In this document: one piece after another, positions 1 to 5,655 of the stretch
Layout of the letters: the number at the start of each line of letters is the position of its first letter
How positions within the stretch are numbered: the first letter of the stretch is position 1
The notes under the pieces: generated by a model
What the model was told of the DNA's origin: nothing
The model's database searches: none
The model's input: the letters and a program-made list of their open reading frames with translations, nothing else
Source: Acidobacteriota bacterium
GTDB lineage: Bacteria; Acidobacteriota; Vicinamibacteria; Vicinamibacterales; Vicinamibacteraceae
DNA length: 8,288 nucleotides
Direction: 5' to 3'
Assembly: GCA_023427865.1 (NCBI GenBank)
Contig: JAEYZV010000137.1
Location: 1 to 8,288, forward strand
Program-made: the position numbers and the translations under genes

Positions 1-141
1 TTCGGCAAGCGGCAGCGGCGGCAGCCGATCGACGCGGAACTCGACGAGGTCGGCCACACGTGCCGCCGTCGCACGCGCCATCGGGACATCGGCGGCGGCG
101 AGATCGGCAAGCGTGGCGACGAGTTTCACGGTGTGGGACAT
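1..141 (-). CDS. aroD: Type I 3-dehydroquinate dehydratase-like protein, N-terminal 47 codons (partial)
   Basis: ATG at 141 opens a frame with no stop to the window edge. The visible protein starts MSHTVKLVATLADL and continues to a hydrophobic strand followed by DLVEFRVDRL (residues 31-40). This matches the N-terminus of type I dehydroquinate dehydratases: a first beta-strand, a helix, then a (D/E)LVExRxD strand that supplies acidic and Arg residues to the active site. The enzyme dehydrates 3-dehydroquinate in the shikimate pathway. The catalytic Lys and His lie outside the window, so the family call rests on one motif plus context. In many bacteria this domain is fused to shikimate dehydrogenase, which cannot be checked here. 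The start lacks a strong Shine-Dalgarno; GGAACAG sits about 6-12 nt upstream. The gene lies downstream of a Trp-codon leader peptide and terminator (252-436), which fits an aromatic amino acid biosynthesis gene. It could also be the first gene of a longer aro/trp operon. Confidence 0.62.
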   Translation of the reverse strand, partial: MSHTVKLVATLADLAAADVPMARATAARVADLVEFRVDRLPPLPLAE

Positions 142-152
142 CGATGTCTGTT

Positions 153-221
153 CCGGTTCCGGGTTCCGGGTTCCGGGTGCCGGGTTCCGGGTGCCGGGTG
201 CACGGTGCCGGGTTCGGGGTG
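153..221. repeat. 7-bp tandem repeat, about ten units
   Basis: The plus strand reads as consecutive heptamers CCGGGTT or CCGGGTG: a first unit short by one base (CCGGTT), then full units from 159 with two degenerate ones (CACGGTG at 201 and CGGGGTG at 215). The array fills most of the stretch between the attenuator terminator (252-286) and the aroD-like start at 141, so it would be transcribed in that gene's 5' leader. Heptamer arrays of this sort are known as short tandem repeats in some bacterial genomes and often vary in copy number. No function can be read from the sequence. Confidence 0.9.
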
Positions 222-251
222 CCTGCCTGCCGCCGTTCGGCGTCCAACACG

Positions 252-286
252 AAAAAGCGCCCCATCGGCGGTGGCCGAAGGGGCGC
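252..286 (-). terminator. Intrinsic terminator of the trp-type attenuator (3:4 hairpin)
   Basis: On the minus strand, 286-280 (GCGCCCC) pairs with 263-257 (GGGGCGC). After one mismatch, 278-274 (TCGGC) pairs with 269-265 (GCCGA), leaving a 4-base loop. Five T residues (256-252) follow directly. A 12-bp GC-rich stem followed by a U-tract is a standard Rho-independent terminator. It lies after the leader peptide stop codon (323-325) and before the aroD-like gene, and its 5' arm is also the pairing partner of 332-343, so it is expected to be conditional. Confidence 0.88.
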
Positions 287-364
287 CAGGATTCCTGTGA
301 ATCTGTACTGGTCGACGCGCGGCTAGACGGCCGCCCCCTCGGCGTTGGAGCCGTGCCACCACCA
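252..364 (-). promoter_or_regulatory. Tryptophan attenuator: Trp codons, antiterminator and terminator
   Basis: Read in the minus direction, three tandem Trp codons occupy 364-356. Segment 2 (343-332, GCCGAGGGGGCG) is complementary over 12 consecutive positions, with one G-U pair, to segment 3 (285-274, CGCCCCTTCGGC). Segment 3 is the 5' arm of the terminator, and segment 4 (269-257) is nearly the same sequence as segment 2. The two hairpins 2:3 and 3:4 therefore exclude each other. A ribosome stalled on the Trp codons would leave segment 2 free and allow the antiterminator. A ribosome that reaches the stop at 325-323 would cover segment 2 and let the terminator form. An alternative pairing of ACGGC (354-350) with GCCGT (332-328) could contribute to a segment 1:2 structure. 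The mechanism is inferred by analogy with classical trp attenuators; the complementarities are read directly. Confidence 0.85.
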
Positions 365-436
365 ATACGCGCCCGTGAAGGGAGCGCGGCGGATGGGCTG
401 CCCAGCGACGAAGGAGAACGCGGCAAAGCCCCGCAT
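323..436 (-). CDS. trpL: Trp-rich leader peptide of the attenuator (37 aa)
   Basis: ATG at 436-434 opens a 37-codon ORF ending in TAG at 325-323. The peptide contains AYWWWHG at residues 23-29, with three consecutive UGG codons next to a Tyr codon. Tandem Trp codons are the sensor of attenuation-controlled tryptophan or aromatic biosynthesis operons. The ORF is followed 36 nt later by the terminator hairpin and then by the aroD-like gene. Segment 2 of the RNA switch lies within its last codons, so translation to the stop directly masks the antiterminator. A promoter at 449-476 places the RNA start only a few bases before the ATG, so the message may be nearly leaderless; AGGG is the only purine run upstream, 11 nt from the ATG. 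The peptide itself probably has no function after synthesis, although processed trpL peptides with other roles are known in some bacteria. Confidence 0.82.
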   Translation of the reverse strand: MRGFAAFSFVAGQPIRRAPFTGAYWWWHGSNAEGAAV

Positions 437-448
437 GTCGGTGCTGAC

Positions 449-476
449 CCTATCAGACTCGTCCGAACATCGTCAA
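449..476 (-). promoter_or_regulatory. Sigma70-type promoter for the leader peptide and aroD-like operon
   Basis: On the minus strand TTGACG (476-471) is followed after 16 bp by GATAGG (454-449). The -35 box matches five of six consensus bases; the -10 box is weaker but keeps the central ATA. The predicted RNA start is around 442, some six bases from the leader ATG at 436, so initiation would be leaderless or nearly so. This is a prediction from the sequence only. Confidence 0.5.
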
Positions 477-515
477 CGGTCGTCCTACGGTATGACGCGC
501 GCGCGGGGCCGTTGC

Positions 516-544
516 TTGACCCCCTTCCGGCTGCGTGTCATAAC
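516..544 (+). promoter_or_regulatory. Sigma70-type promoter for the S55 peptidase/propeller operon
   Basis: TTGACC (516-521) and CATAAC (539-544) are separated by exactly 17 bp, matching consensus at five and four positions. The RNA start would fall near 551, just upstream of the TTG (554) and GTG (572) candidate starts. The position supports a start in this area and argues against the in-frame extension to 113. The promoter diverges from the leader peptide promoter at 449-476, with about 40 bp between the two -35 boxes. Confidence 0.6.
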
Positions 545-571
545 CGACACATCTTGATCGGTCGTGCTTCC

Positions 572-2407
572 GTGACTGCTCGTCTGCTCCGCGCCGCCCT
601 GGCGGCCAGCCTGGCCGCCGTGTTGTGCGTGGCCCCGCTGCCCGCCCGCACGACCGTCTTCCCCGTATCGGAGATCCGTCGAGGACAGGTCGGCGAGGGC
701 GTCACGCGCCTGGACGGCGGCGAGCGCGTCTCGTTCAAGGCCCATATGCTCGGCGTGCTCGACGGCGTGATCGGTCCCAAGCGGCAGGTCATCCTCGCGC
801 GCCTCGAAGGCGCAGGGCTCGAGCACACCGGCGTCATCGCCGGCATGAGCGGGAGCCCCGTGTACATCGACGGTCGGCTCGTCGGCGCCGTCGCCTATTC
901 GCTCGGCCAGTTTCCCAAGGAACCCATCGCCGGCATCACGCCGATCAGCGAGATGACCGACGCGACCGCCGCCGGTGCCAGCGCCGCGCCGAGGGTCGTC
1001 GCTGCGCTGCCGCTCGACACCCCACTGACGCCGGCGGCGCTTCGTGACGCGTTCCTCGCCTCGATTCCCGGACGAGACGGCATGGCGGTCCCATCCGGGG
1101 CGCTGGCCGGGTTCGGGCTCGAGGCGAGTGCGACCCCGATGCTGCGTCCGATCGCCACGCCGCTGGCGATGAGCGGGTTCTCCACGCCGATCGGGCACTG
1201 GCTGGCCGACACCTTCAGCGCGGCAGGATTCCTTCCCGCGTCTGCAGGCGGCGGCACGGCCCCGCTGGACCCGGTGGCCGCTGGTGCCCCGCTGCAGCCC
1301 GGGGACGCGGTCGGCGTCAGCCTCGCGCGCGGCGACCTGTCGCTCGGCGCGACCGGCACGGTGACGAGCGTCGATGGCCAGCGCGTGCTCGCCTTCGGCC
1401 ACCCCTTCTTCAATCTCGGGCCGGCACAGATGCCGATGACGCGCGCGCACGTGGTGGCGGTCATCCCCAGCCTGCTCAACTCGATGAAGCTGGCACAACT
1501 GGGCGAGGTGCTCGGCGTGATGGACCAGGATCGCGCCACGGCCATCGCCGGCACGCTCGGCGTGCAGCCGCGGACGATCCCGGTGTCGGTGTCCCTCCAC
1601 GCAAACGGCGGCCCCGCCCGCGACTTCGCGTTCGAGATCGCCGAGGACCAGTTGTTCTCGCCGCTCATCCTCTTTGCGACGGTGGCCAACGTGCTGCAGT
1701 CCTACCAGCGCGAGGTGGGTGTCTCGACGATTCGCCTCAGGGGCACCGCACCGGTCGGCGACGCGACGCTGCGTCTGGACGATGTGTTCGGCGGCGACTC
1801 GGCGGTGGTCAACGCGGCCGCCTCACTGGCGGCGCCGCTGGCCGCCGTGCTGCGCAGCGATCTCGGCAAGCCGCAGGTCGGCAGGATCGCCCTCGAAGTG
1901 CACACCGACGAACGACAGCGATCCACGCGACTGGCCCGGGCCTGGATCGCGGAGCCGCGGCCGCGCGCCGGCGACACCGTGACCCTGATGGTGGAGACGC
2001 GCAGCTTCCGCAGCGCGCCGCAGTTGCACAAGCTGCAGGTGCCCATCCCATCGACCGCGCAAGGTCCGCTGCAGCTTCAGGTCATCGACGGCGCATCGCT
2101 GGCGCAACTCGAAGGCCGTCGCCGCTCGCTCGAGCAGGCGCGGACCATCGAGGAGCTCGTCAGGCTGCTCAACGACGGGCGTCGCGGCGACCGCTGGTAC
2201 GTGCGCCTGACCCGGCAGGCCGCCGGCTCGGTGGTCAACGGCCACGACCTGCCGGCACTGCCCGGCACCGTGATCAACGTGCTCGGTGCCTCCCCCGGTG
2301 TGGTGTCCACGAGCCTCGATCAGGACGTGCTCGGCGAATGGGAACTGCCCGCCGATGCCGTCGCCACCGGCCAGCACACGATCCCGATCACTCCCCTCGT
2401 TCCGTAA
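572..2407 (+). CDS. Exported SpoIVB/S55-family serine peptidase-like protein
   Basis: From GTG at 572 the protein is 611 aa and begins with a signal peptide: Arg-containing n-region, Ala/Leu core at residues 8-21, and a likely cleavage after PLPA (residue 25). Residues 33-110 hold the S55 signature, with EIRRGQVGEG followed by GVIAGMSGSPVYIDGRLVGA; GMSGSP at 91-96 corresponds to the catalytic-serine motif of SpoIVB. Residues 255-300 contain a GTVTSVDG strand pair and AFGHPFF (His277) followed by GPAQMP, resembling the catalytic-His region of SpoIVB. The order of the two motifs is opposite to Bacillus SpoIVB. The C-terminal 240 residues look like beta-sandwich sequence with no recognised motif. 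Without sporulation genes nearby, an envelope or secreted processing role is more likely than spore signalling. TTG at 554 is an alternative start; neither has a clear Shine-Dalgarno. The gene probably forms an operon with the next one, which starts 7 nt after its stop. Proteolytic activity is inferred. Confidence 0.85.
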   Translation: MTARLLRAALAASLAAVLCVAPLPARTTVFPVSEIRRGQVGEGVTRLDGGERVSFKAHMLGVLDGVIGPKRQVILARLEGAGLEHTGVIAGMSGSPVYIDGRLVGAVAYSLGQFPKEPIAGITPISEMTDATAAGASAAPRVVAALPLDTPLTPAALRDAFLASIPGRDGMAVPSGALAGFGLEASATPMLRPIATPLAMSGFSTPIGHWLADTFSAAGFLPASAGGGTAPLDPVAAGAPLQPGDAVGVSLARGDLSLGATGTVTSVDGQRVLAFGHPFFNLGPAQMPMTRAHVVAVIPSLLNSMKLAQLGEVLGVMDQDRATAIAGTLGVQPRTIPVSVSLHANGGPARDFAFEIAEDQLFSPLILFATVANVLQSYQREVGVSTIRLRGTAPVGDATLRLDDVFGGDSAVVNAAASLAAPLAAVLRSDLGKPQVGRIALEVHTDERQRSTRLARAWIAEPRPRAGDTVTLMVETRSFRSAPQLHKLQVPIPSTAQGPLQLQVIDGASLAQLEGRRRSLEQARTIEELVRLLNDGRRGDRWYVRLTRQAAGSVVNGHDLPALPGTVINVLGASPGVVSTSLDQDVLGEWELPADAVATGQHTIPITPLVP

Positions 2408-2414
2408 CCGTTAC

Positions 2415-4679
2415 ATGACACAGAGGCATCGCCTGTTACTGGCCGTGGCTGCAATCGCAGCCGCGGCTTCGCTGCACGTCCGCGCCGCGGGCCCGTCCCG
2501 CTGGGAGATCACGAGCAGCGAGCACTGGATGGCCGGCCGCGGCGAACAGGTGGCCGTCACGCGGGAGGGCCGCCTCACGCTGGGCCCCGCCGTGCGCGTG
2601 CTGCACGAGGATCCGTCGCCCGCCCTGTGGTCGGCGGCGCTGGCGCCCGACGGCACGCTCTACGTCGGCAGTGGCAACGATGGCCAGGTGCTCGCGCTGC
2701 AGGGCGACGCGACGCGCGTGCACTGGGACAGCGAGGAACTGCAGGTGCATGCGGTCGCCTGGCACGGCGACGCGCTCCTGGCAGCGACGTCGCCCGACGG
2801 CAAGGTCTACCGCGTCACGCGGAACGGCGCGGCCACGGTGTTCTTCGATCCGGAAGACACGTACGTCTGGGCGCTGGCCGTGGATCGGCAGCAGCAGGTC
2901 TACGTGGCCACCGGCGGGAAGGGCCGCGTGTACCGCGTGTCCAGGGACGGCGCATCGTCTACGAAGATCTTCGAGAGCGCGGCAGCCAACGTGACCGCGC
3001 TCAGCGTCGGCGACGGCGGCGAGGTGCTCGTCGGCACCGACAGCCCCGGGCGCCTGTATCGCATTCCAGCCGACGGCAAGGCGTTCGCACTGCTCGATGG
3101 TCCCTACACGCAGGTTCAGGCCATCCGCCCTGGGGCCGACGGTGTGACGTGGGTGCTCGCGGTGTCACCCGGGGCCGCCGGGGCGACGAGTGCGCCCGCG
3201 ACGCCGCCGAGCACGACCACGCCGACGCCCCAGGTGACGACGGAGGTGACGGTGGTCGCCATCGGCGACACGACGACCGTGAGTCCGTCGACGGCGAGCC
3301 AGGCGAGCGCAGCCACCACGGCGAGCGGCGCGCCGAAGGGTGCGGTCTACAGGCTCGGTCGCGACGGTCTCGTGGACACCTACTGGGAGGCCACGGGTGA
3401 ATTGCCGTTCGACATGACGGTGTCGCCGACCGGGCGCATCCTCGTGGCTGCCGACAACGGCGTCGTGTACGCGCTCGAAGACGAGCCCGTGCGGATGGCG
3501 CGGGTGGCACAACTGCCGGCGCGCCAATTGACGCGCATCCTCCCGGGCCGCGACGGGTTCCTGATCACGGCCTCGAATCCCGGCAAGATTCTCGCGCTCT
3601 CGGAGAGCACGGCGGCCAGCGGCAGCTACACGTCGGAGGTGAAGGACGCGACGACCGGCGCCCGTTGGGGACTGATCCGCTGGGAAGGCGACAAGCCGGG
3701 TCGCAGCACGGTGGGCTTTGCCACGCGCAGCGGCAACACGTCCACGCCCGACGAGTCGTGGGCGGACTGGACGCCCGTGCGTGAGGACGAGGGCGTCCTC
3801 CGCATCGCCAGTCCCGCGGCCCGCTACCTGCAGCTGAAGATCGAACTTGCGGGGACGCCCACGATCGACGGCGTGACGATGACCTACCTGCCCCGCAACC
3901 AGCGCCCGCGCTTCACGAACGTGACGGTGCACCCGCCGGGGGTGGTGTTCCAGCAGCCGTTCGGCACGCAGGAGCCGCCCGACCTGGCCGGGTTCCAGTC
4001 GACCACCCCCGCCCCGGCACGTGACCAGGCGATTGCCGCCGCGACGCCGACAACGACCTCGGCGGCCGTCGGGCGTCGGCTGTTCCAGAAGGGATTCCAG
4101 ACGTTCCAGTGGGACGCCACCGATCCCGACCGGGACGACCTGCGCTACCAGGTGTGGCTGCGGCGCACGGGGACCGCAGAATGGCGCCTGCTCGCAAAGG
4201 ATCTCGTGGGGAGCGTCTACACCTGGGACACGTCCCTGCTTCCGGACGCCCGTTACCTCGTGCGTATCGTGGCCACCGATGCACGGGCGAATCCGTCCGG
4301 CACCGCCCTGCAGGCCGAGCGGGAGGCCGGTCCACTGACGATCGACAACACGCCGCCCGTGATTCGCGTCCTCGAGGGCGCGCGGGTGCAGCAGACCAAC
4401 GCAAAGTCCACCGACGGCGGCAAAGCCCGCGATGCCGGCCGCAACACCTCATCATCGACATTCTCGTTCGAGGTCGAGGACGCGGCGTCGACGCTCGATC
4501 GCGTGGACGTGCTGCTGGCCGACGGGCAGTGGCGGGCGGTGTTCCCGGACGACGGTGTGCTCGACGGGTTGCGCGAGCGCTTCACCGTGCCGACGGCCGA
4601 CCTGGGCGATGGCCCGATCGTGCTGCGCGCGACCGACAGCCTCGCCAACCTCGCGACGCTGGAAGTGCGATTGCGCTAG
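2415..4679 (+). CDS. Exported seven-bladed beta-propeller protein with C-terminal FnIII/Ig-like domains
   Basis: ATG at 2415 gives 754 aa with a signal peptide (MTQRHRLLLA, hydrophobic to residue 20, probable cleavage after VRA at 24). Seven blade repeats of the type DGxLYVGSxxxGxVxAL can be picked out at about 71-96, 113-136, 151-176, 194-218, 235-316, 333-355 and 373-396, which is enough for one closed propeller. Blade 5 is interrupted by a Thr/Ala/Pro/Ser-rich segment (253-307). Residues 412-495 resemble a jelly-roll or discoidin-like sandwich (SWADWTPV, then YLQLKIEL). Residues 556-650 look like a fibronectin III-type domain (DATDPDRDDLRYQVWL ending in IDNTPPV). A final Ig-like region spans 682-754. 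There are no catalytic residues to name; the architecture suggests binding or scaffolding outside the cytoplasm. It follows the S55 gene by 7 nt, so it is probably co-transcribed and perhaps a partner or substrate. Upstream in-frame codons back to 2286 overlap the previous gene and are not used. Confidence 0.82.
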   Translation: MTQRHRLLLAVAAIAAAASLHVRAAGPSRWEITSSEHWMAGRGEQVAVTREGRLTLGPAVRVLHEDPSPALWSAALAPDGTLYVGSGNDGQVLALQGDATRVHWDSEELQVHAVAWHGDALLAATSPDGKVYRVTRNGAATVFFDPEDTYVWALAVDRQQQVYVATGGKGRVYRVSRDGASSTKIFESAAANVTALSVGDGGEVLVGTDSPGRLYRIPADGKAFALLDGPYTQVQAIRPGADGVTWVLAVSPGAAGATSAPATPPSTTTPTPQVTTEVTVVAIGDTTTVSPSTASQASAATTASGAPKGAVYRLGRDGLVDTYWEATGELPFDMTVSPTGRILVAADNGVVYALEDEPVRMARVAQLPARQLTRILPGRDGFLITASNPGKILALSESTAASGSYTSEVKDATTGARWGLIRWEGDKPGRSTVGFATRSGNTSTPDESWADWTPVREDEGVLRIASPAARYLQLKIELAGTPTIDGVTMTYLPRNQRPRFTNVTVHPPGVVFQQPFGTQEPPDLAGFQSTTPAPARDQAIAAATPTTTSAAVGRRLFQKGFQTFQWDATDPDRDDLRYQVWLRRTGTAEWRLLAKDLVGSVYTWDTSLLPDARYLVRIVATDARANPSGTALQAEREAGPLTIDNTPPVIRVLEGARVQQTNAKSTDGGKARDAGRNTSSSTFSFEVEDAASTLDRVDVLLADGQWRAVFPDDGVLDGLRERFTVPTADLGDGPIVLRATDSLANLATLEVRLR

Positions 4680-4682
4680 GGT

Positions 4683-4742
4683 CGCGCTCCGATAGGGTCG
4701 GCTCTCTGAGCCGACCGGTGATCTAGCGGATGCGCGCTCCGA
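4683..4742 (+). repeat. 10-bp direct repeats flanking REP-like copy 1
   Basis: CGCGCTCCGA occurs at 4683-4692 and again at 4733-4742, bracketing the hairpin at 4696-4716. The spacing (50 bp start to start) and exact identity could reflect a duplicated target or a tandem copy of a composite repeat. Chance identity of ten GC-rich bases cannot be excluded. Confidence 0.5.
4691..4718 (+). repeat. REP-like hairpin, copy 1
   Basis: A 28-base unit begins GATAGGG and contains a perfect 9-bp stem: GGTCGGCTC (4696-4704) pairing with GAGCCGACC (4708-4716) around a TCT loop. It lies 12 bases after the propeller gene stop. No U-tract follows, so an intrinsic terminator is not well supported, though a stem this stable could still help end transcription or protect the mRNA 3' end. 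It is homologous to the inverted copy at 4811-4838. Confidence 0.8.
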
Positions 4743-4758
4743 CGTCCTTCGACTACCA

Positions 4759-4774
4759 AGCCCAGCGCTAGGCT
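4759..4774. repeat. Interrupted palindrome between the REP-like copies
   Basis: AGCCCAGCGCTAGGCT is a 16-base palindrome with one mismatched pair (C against A) and AGCGCT at its centre. It sits midway between the two REP-like hairpins and could be part of the same composite repeat. It could also be a weak protein-binding site; nothing more can be read from it. Confidence 0.4.
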
Positions 4775-4810
4775 CGGGATACCTCAGACTTTCGCGCGAG
4801 ACGGGCGTTC

Positions 4811-4838
4811 CGGACGCCTCAGAGAGGCGTCCCTACCA
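4811..4838 (-). repeat. REP-like hairpin, copy 2 (inverted)
   Basis: On the minus strand this unit begins GGTAGGG and forms a perfect 9-bp stem: GGACGCCTC (4832-4824) pairing with GAGGCGTCC (4820-4812) around a three-base loop. Aligned to copy 1 over 28 bases, it differs at five positions, and four of these form two compensatory pairs that keep the stem. The GTAG tetranucleotide next to the stem is typical of REP elements. The copy lies 17 bp beyond the anti-sigma stop, in its 3' flank. Confidence 0.8.
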
Positions 4839-4844
4839 GGGAAA

Positions 4845-4855
4845 GCGTCCCTACC
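4845..4855 (-). repeat. Partial REP-like half copy
   Basis: On the minus strand GGTAGGGACGC (4855-4845) repeats the first 11 bases of REP-like copy 2 (4838-4828) in the same orientation but lacks the other stem arm. Its first base is the last base of the anti-sigma factor stop codon, so the repeat abuts that gene directly. Confidence 0.7.
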
Positions 4856-5655
4856 TAGGTCGAGAGGTCGGTGGGGAGGAGGCGCGCTGATTGCGGCTTC
4901 ACCATGTCGGGCCGGACGGTCGTGTGACTGACGAGCCACACGAGGCTCACCGCGACCGGCGTGCCCGCGCGGCTGGCCGGCTGGAAGCGCGCCACGTCTT
5001 CGAGCGACTGCACGAGCGCCGAATTCGGCGTGCCCTCGAGCAACCGCGTCCGCTCGATGCGCCCTTCACGCGTCACCACGGCAGCGATCGCGAGCTCCAC
5101 CTCCTCATGCCTCGAGAGCGTGAGGTCGTTGGCCAGCATCAGCGGGGTGATGGCTTCGGCCGACACGCGCGGCGCCTGGACGCCCGATGCCAGCGGCAGG
5201 GGATCGAGGTCCGTCCCTGGCGAGGCGAGCATCGCCACCATCGCGCGCAGCGAGTCACTCCGTTGCTCGGCCGGCGCCAGGAAGACGATGCTGGCAGCCA
5301 GCCCCGCGCACATGATGACGGCCGCCGTGGCACAGAGCCCGGCCCACACGAGGTGCATGTCCTCGAAGGCCTCCCGCACGCGCACCGTCAGGGACTGCTC
5401 CTGCTCGGCGAGGACGCGGCTCACGACCGCGCCCGCCAGGCCATGCCGGGCAGGCTCGCCACCAATCGTCGTCACCGTCGCCGCGGCGCGGCGGCGCAGC
5501 AGAACGCCGAGGTCGTCGAGTTGATCGAATTCGGTCCGGCACCCGGTGCACTCGCGCAGGTGCTGACTGACTTCGACGTGCTCGGCCACGGGCAATTCCC
5601 CGTCGCGGAATGCCGACAGCTTGCTGGAAACCGACGCGCAGGCATTCGACGTCAT
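4855..5655 (-). CDS. Zinc-finger anti-sigma factor with TonB-C-like extracytoplasmic domain
   Basis: The 266-aa protein starts with a zinc-binding anti-sigma (ZAS/zf-HC2) motif: Cys6, His32, Cys36 and Cys39, spaced Cx25Hx3Cx2C as in RsrA-type anti-sigma factors. The sequence ECTGCRTEFDQLDDL continues into the helix expected to hold the sigma factor. One membrane segment spans about 103-127. The exterior part ends in residues 186-245 (VELAIAAVVTREGRIERTRLLEG, then VARFQPASRAGTPVAVSL), which follow the strand-helix-strand pattern and GRI/FQPA motifs of TonB C-terminal domains. The start ATG overlaps the stop of the sigma gene as ATGA, indicating coupled translation and a cognate pair. The expected role is to bind the sigma factor at the inner membrane and release it on a signal sensed outside, or through zinc/cysteine chemistry. 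The TonB-like assignment is by eye. Confidence 0.85.
   Translation of the reverse strand: MTSNACASVSSKLSAFRDGELPVAEHVEVSQHLRECTGCRTEFDQLDDLGVLLRRRAAATVTTIGGEPARHGLAGAVVSRVLAEQEQSLTVRVREAFEDMHLVWAGLCATAAVIMCAGLAASIVFLAPAEQRSDSLRAMVAMLASPGTDLDPLPLASGVQAPRVSAEAITPLMLANDLTLSRHEEVELAIAAVVTREGRIERTRLLEGTPNSALVQSLEDVARFQPASRAGTPVAVSLVWLVSHTTVRPDMVKPQSARLLPTDLST

Noticed and set aside
153..221. CRISPR array
   Set aside because: Units are contiguous 7-mers with no spacers.
113..571. N-terminal extension of the S55 protein to ATG 113 (764 aa)
   Set aside because: It would run through the attenuator, the heptamer array and both promoters; the codon pattern is not coding, and a normal signal peptide begins at 572.
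485..1600. 371-aa minus-strand ORF
   Set aside because: Antisense to the S55 gene; composition is His/Arg/Gly-rich as expected for a shadow in GC-rich DNA.
2286..2414. Start of the propeller gene at 2286
   Set aside because: It overlaps the end of the S55 gene by over 120 bases; ATG 2415 begins a clean signal peptide 7 nt after the upstream stop.
3165..3932. 255-aa minus-strand ORF
   Set aside because: Antisense shadow of the propeller gene, very Arg-rich, no motif.
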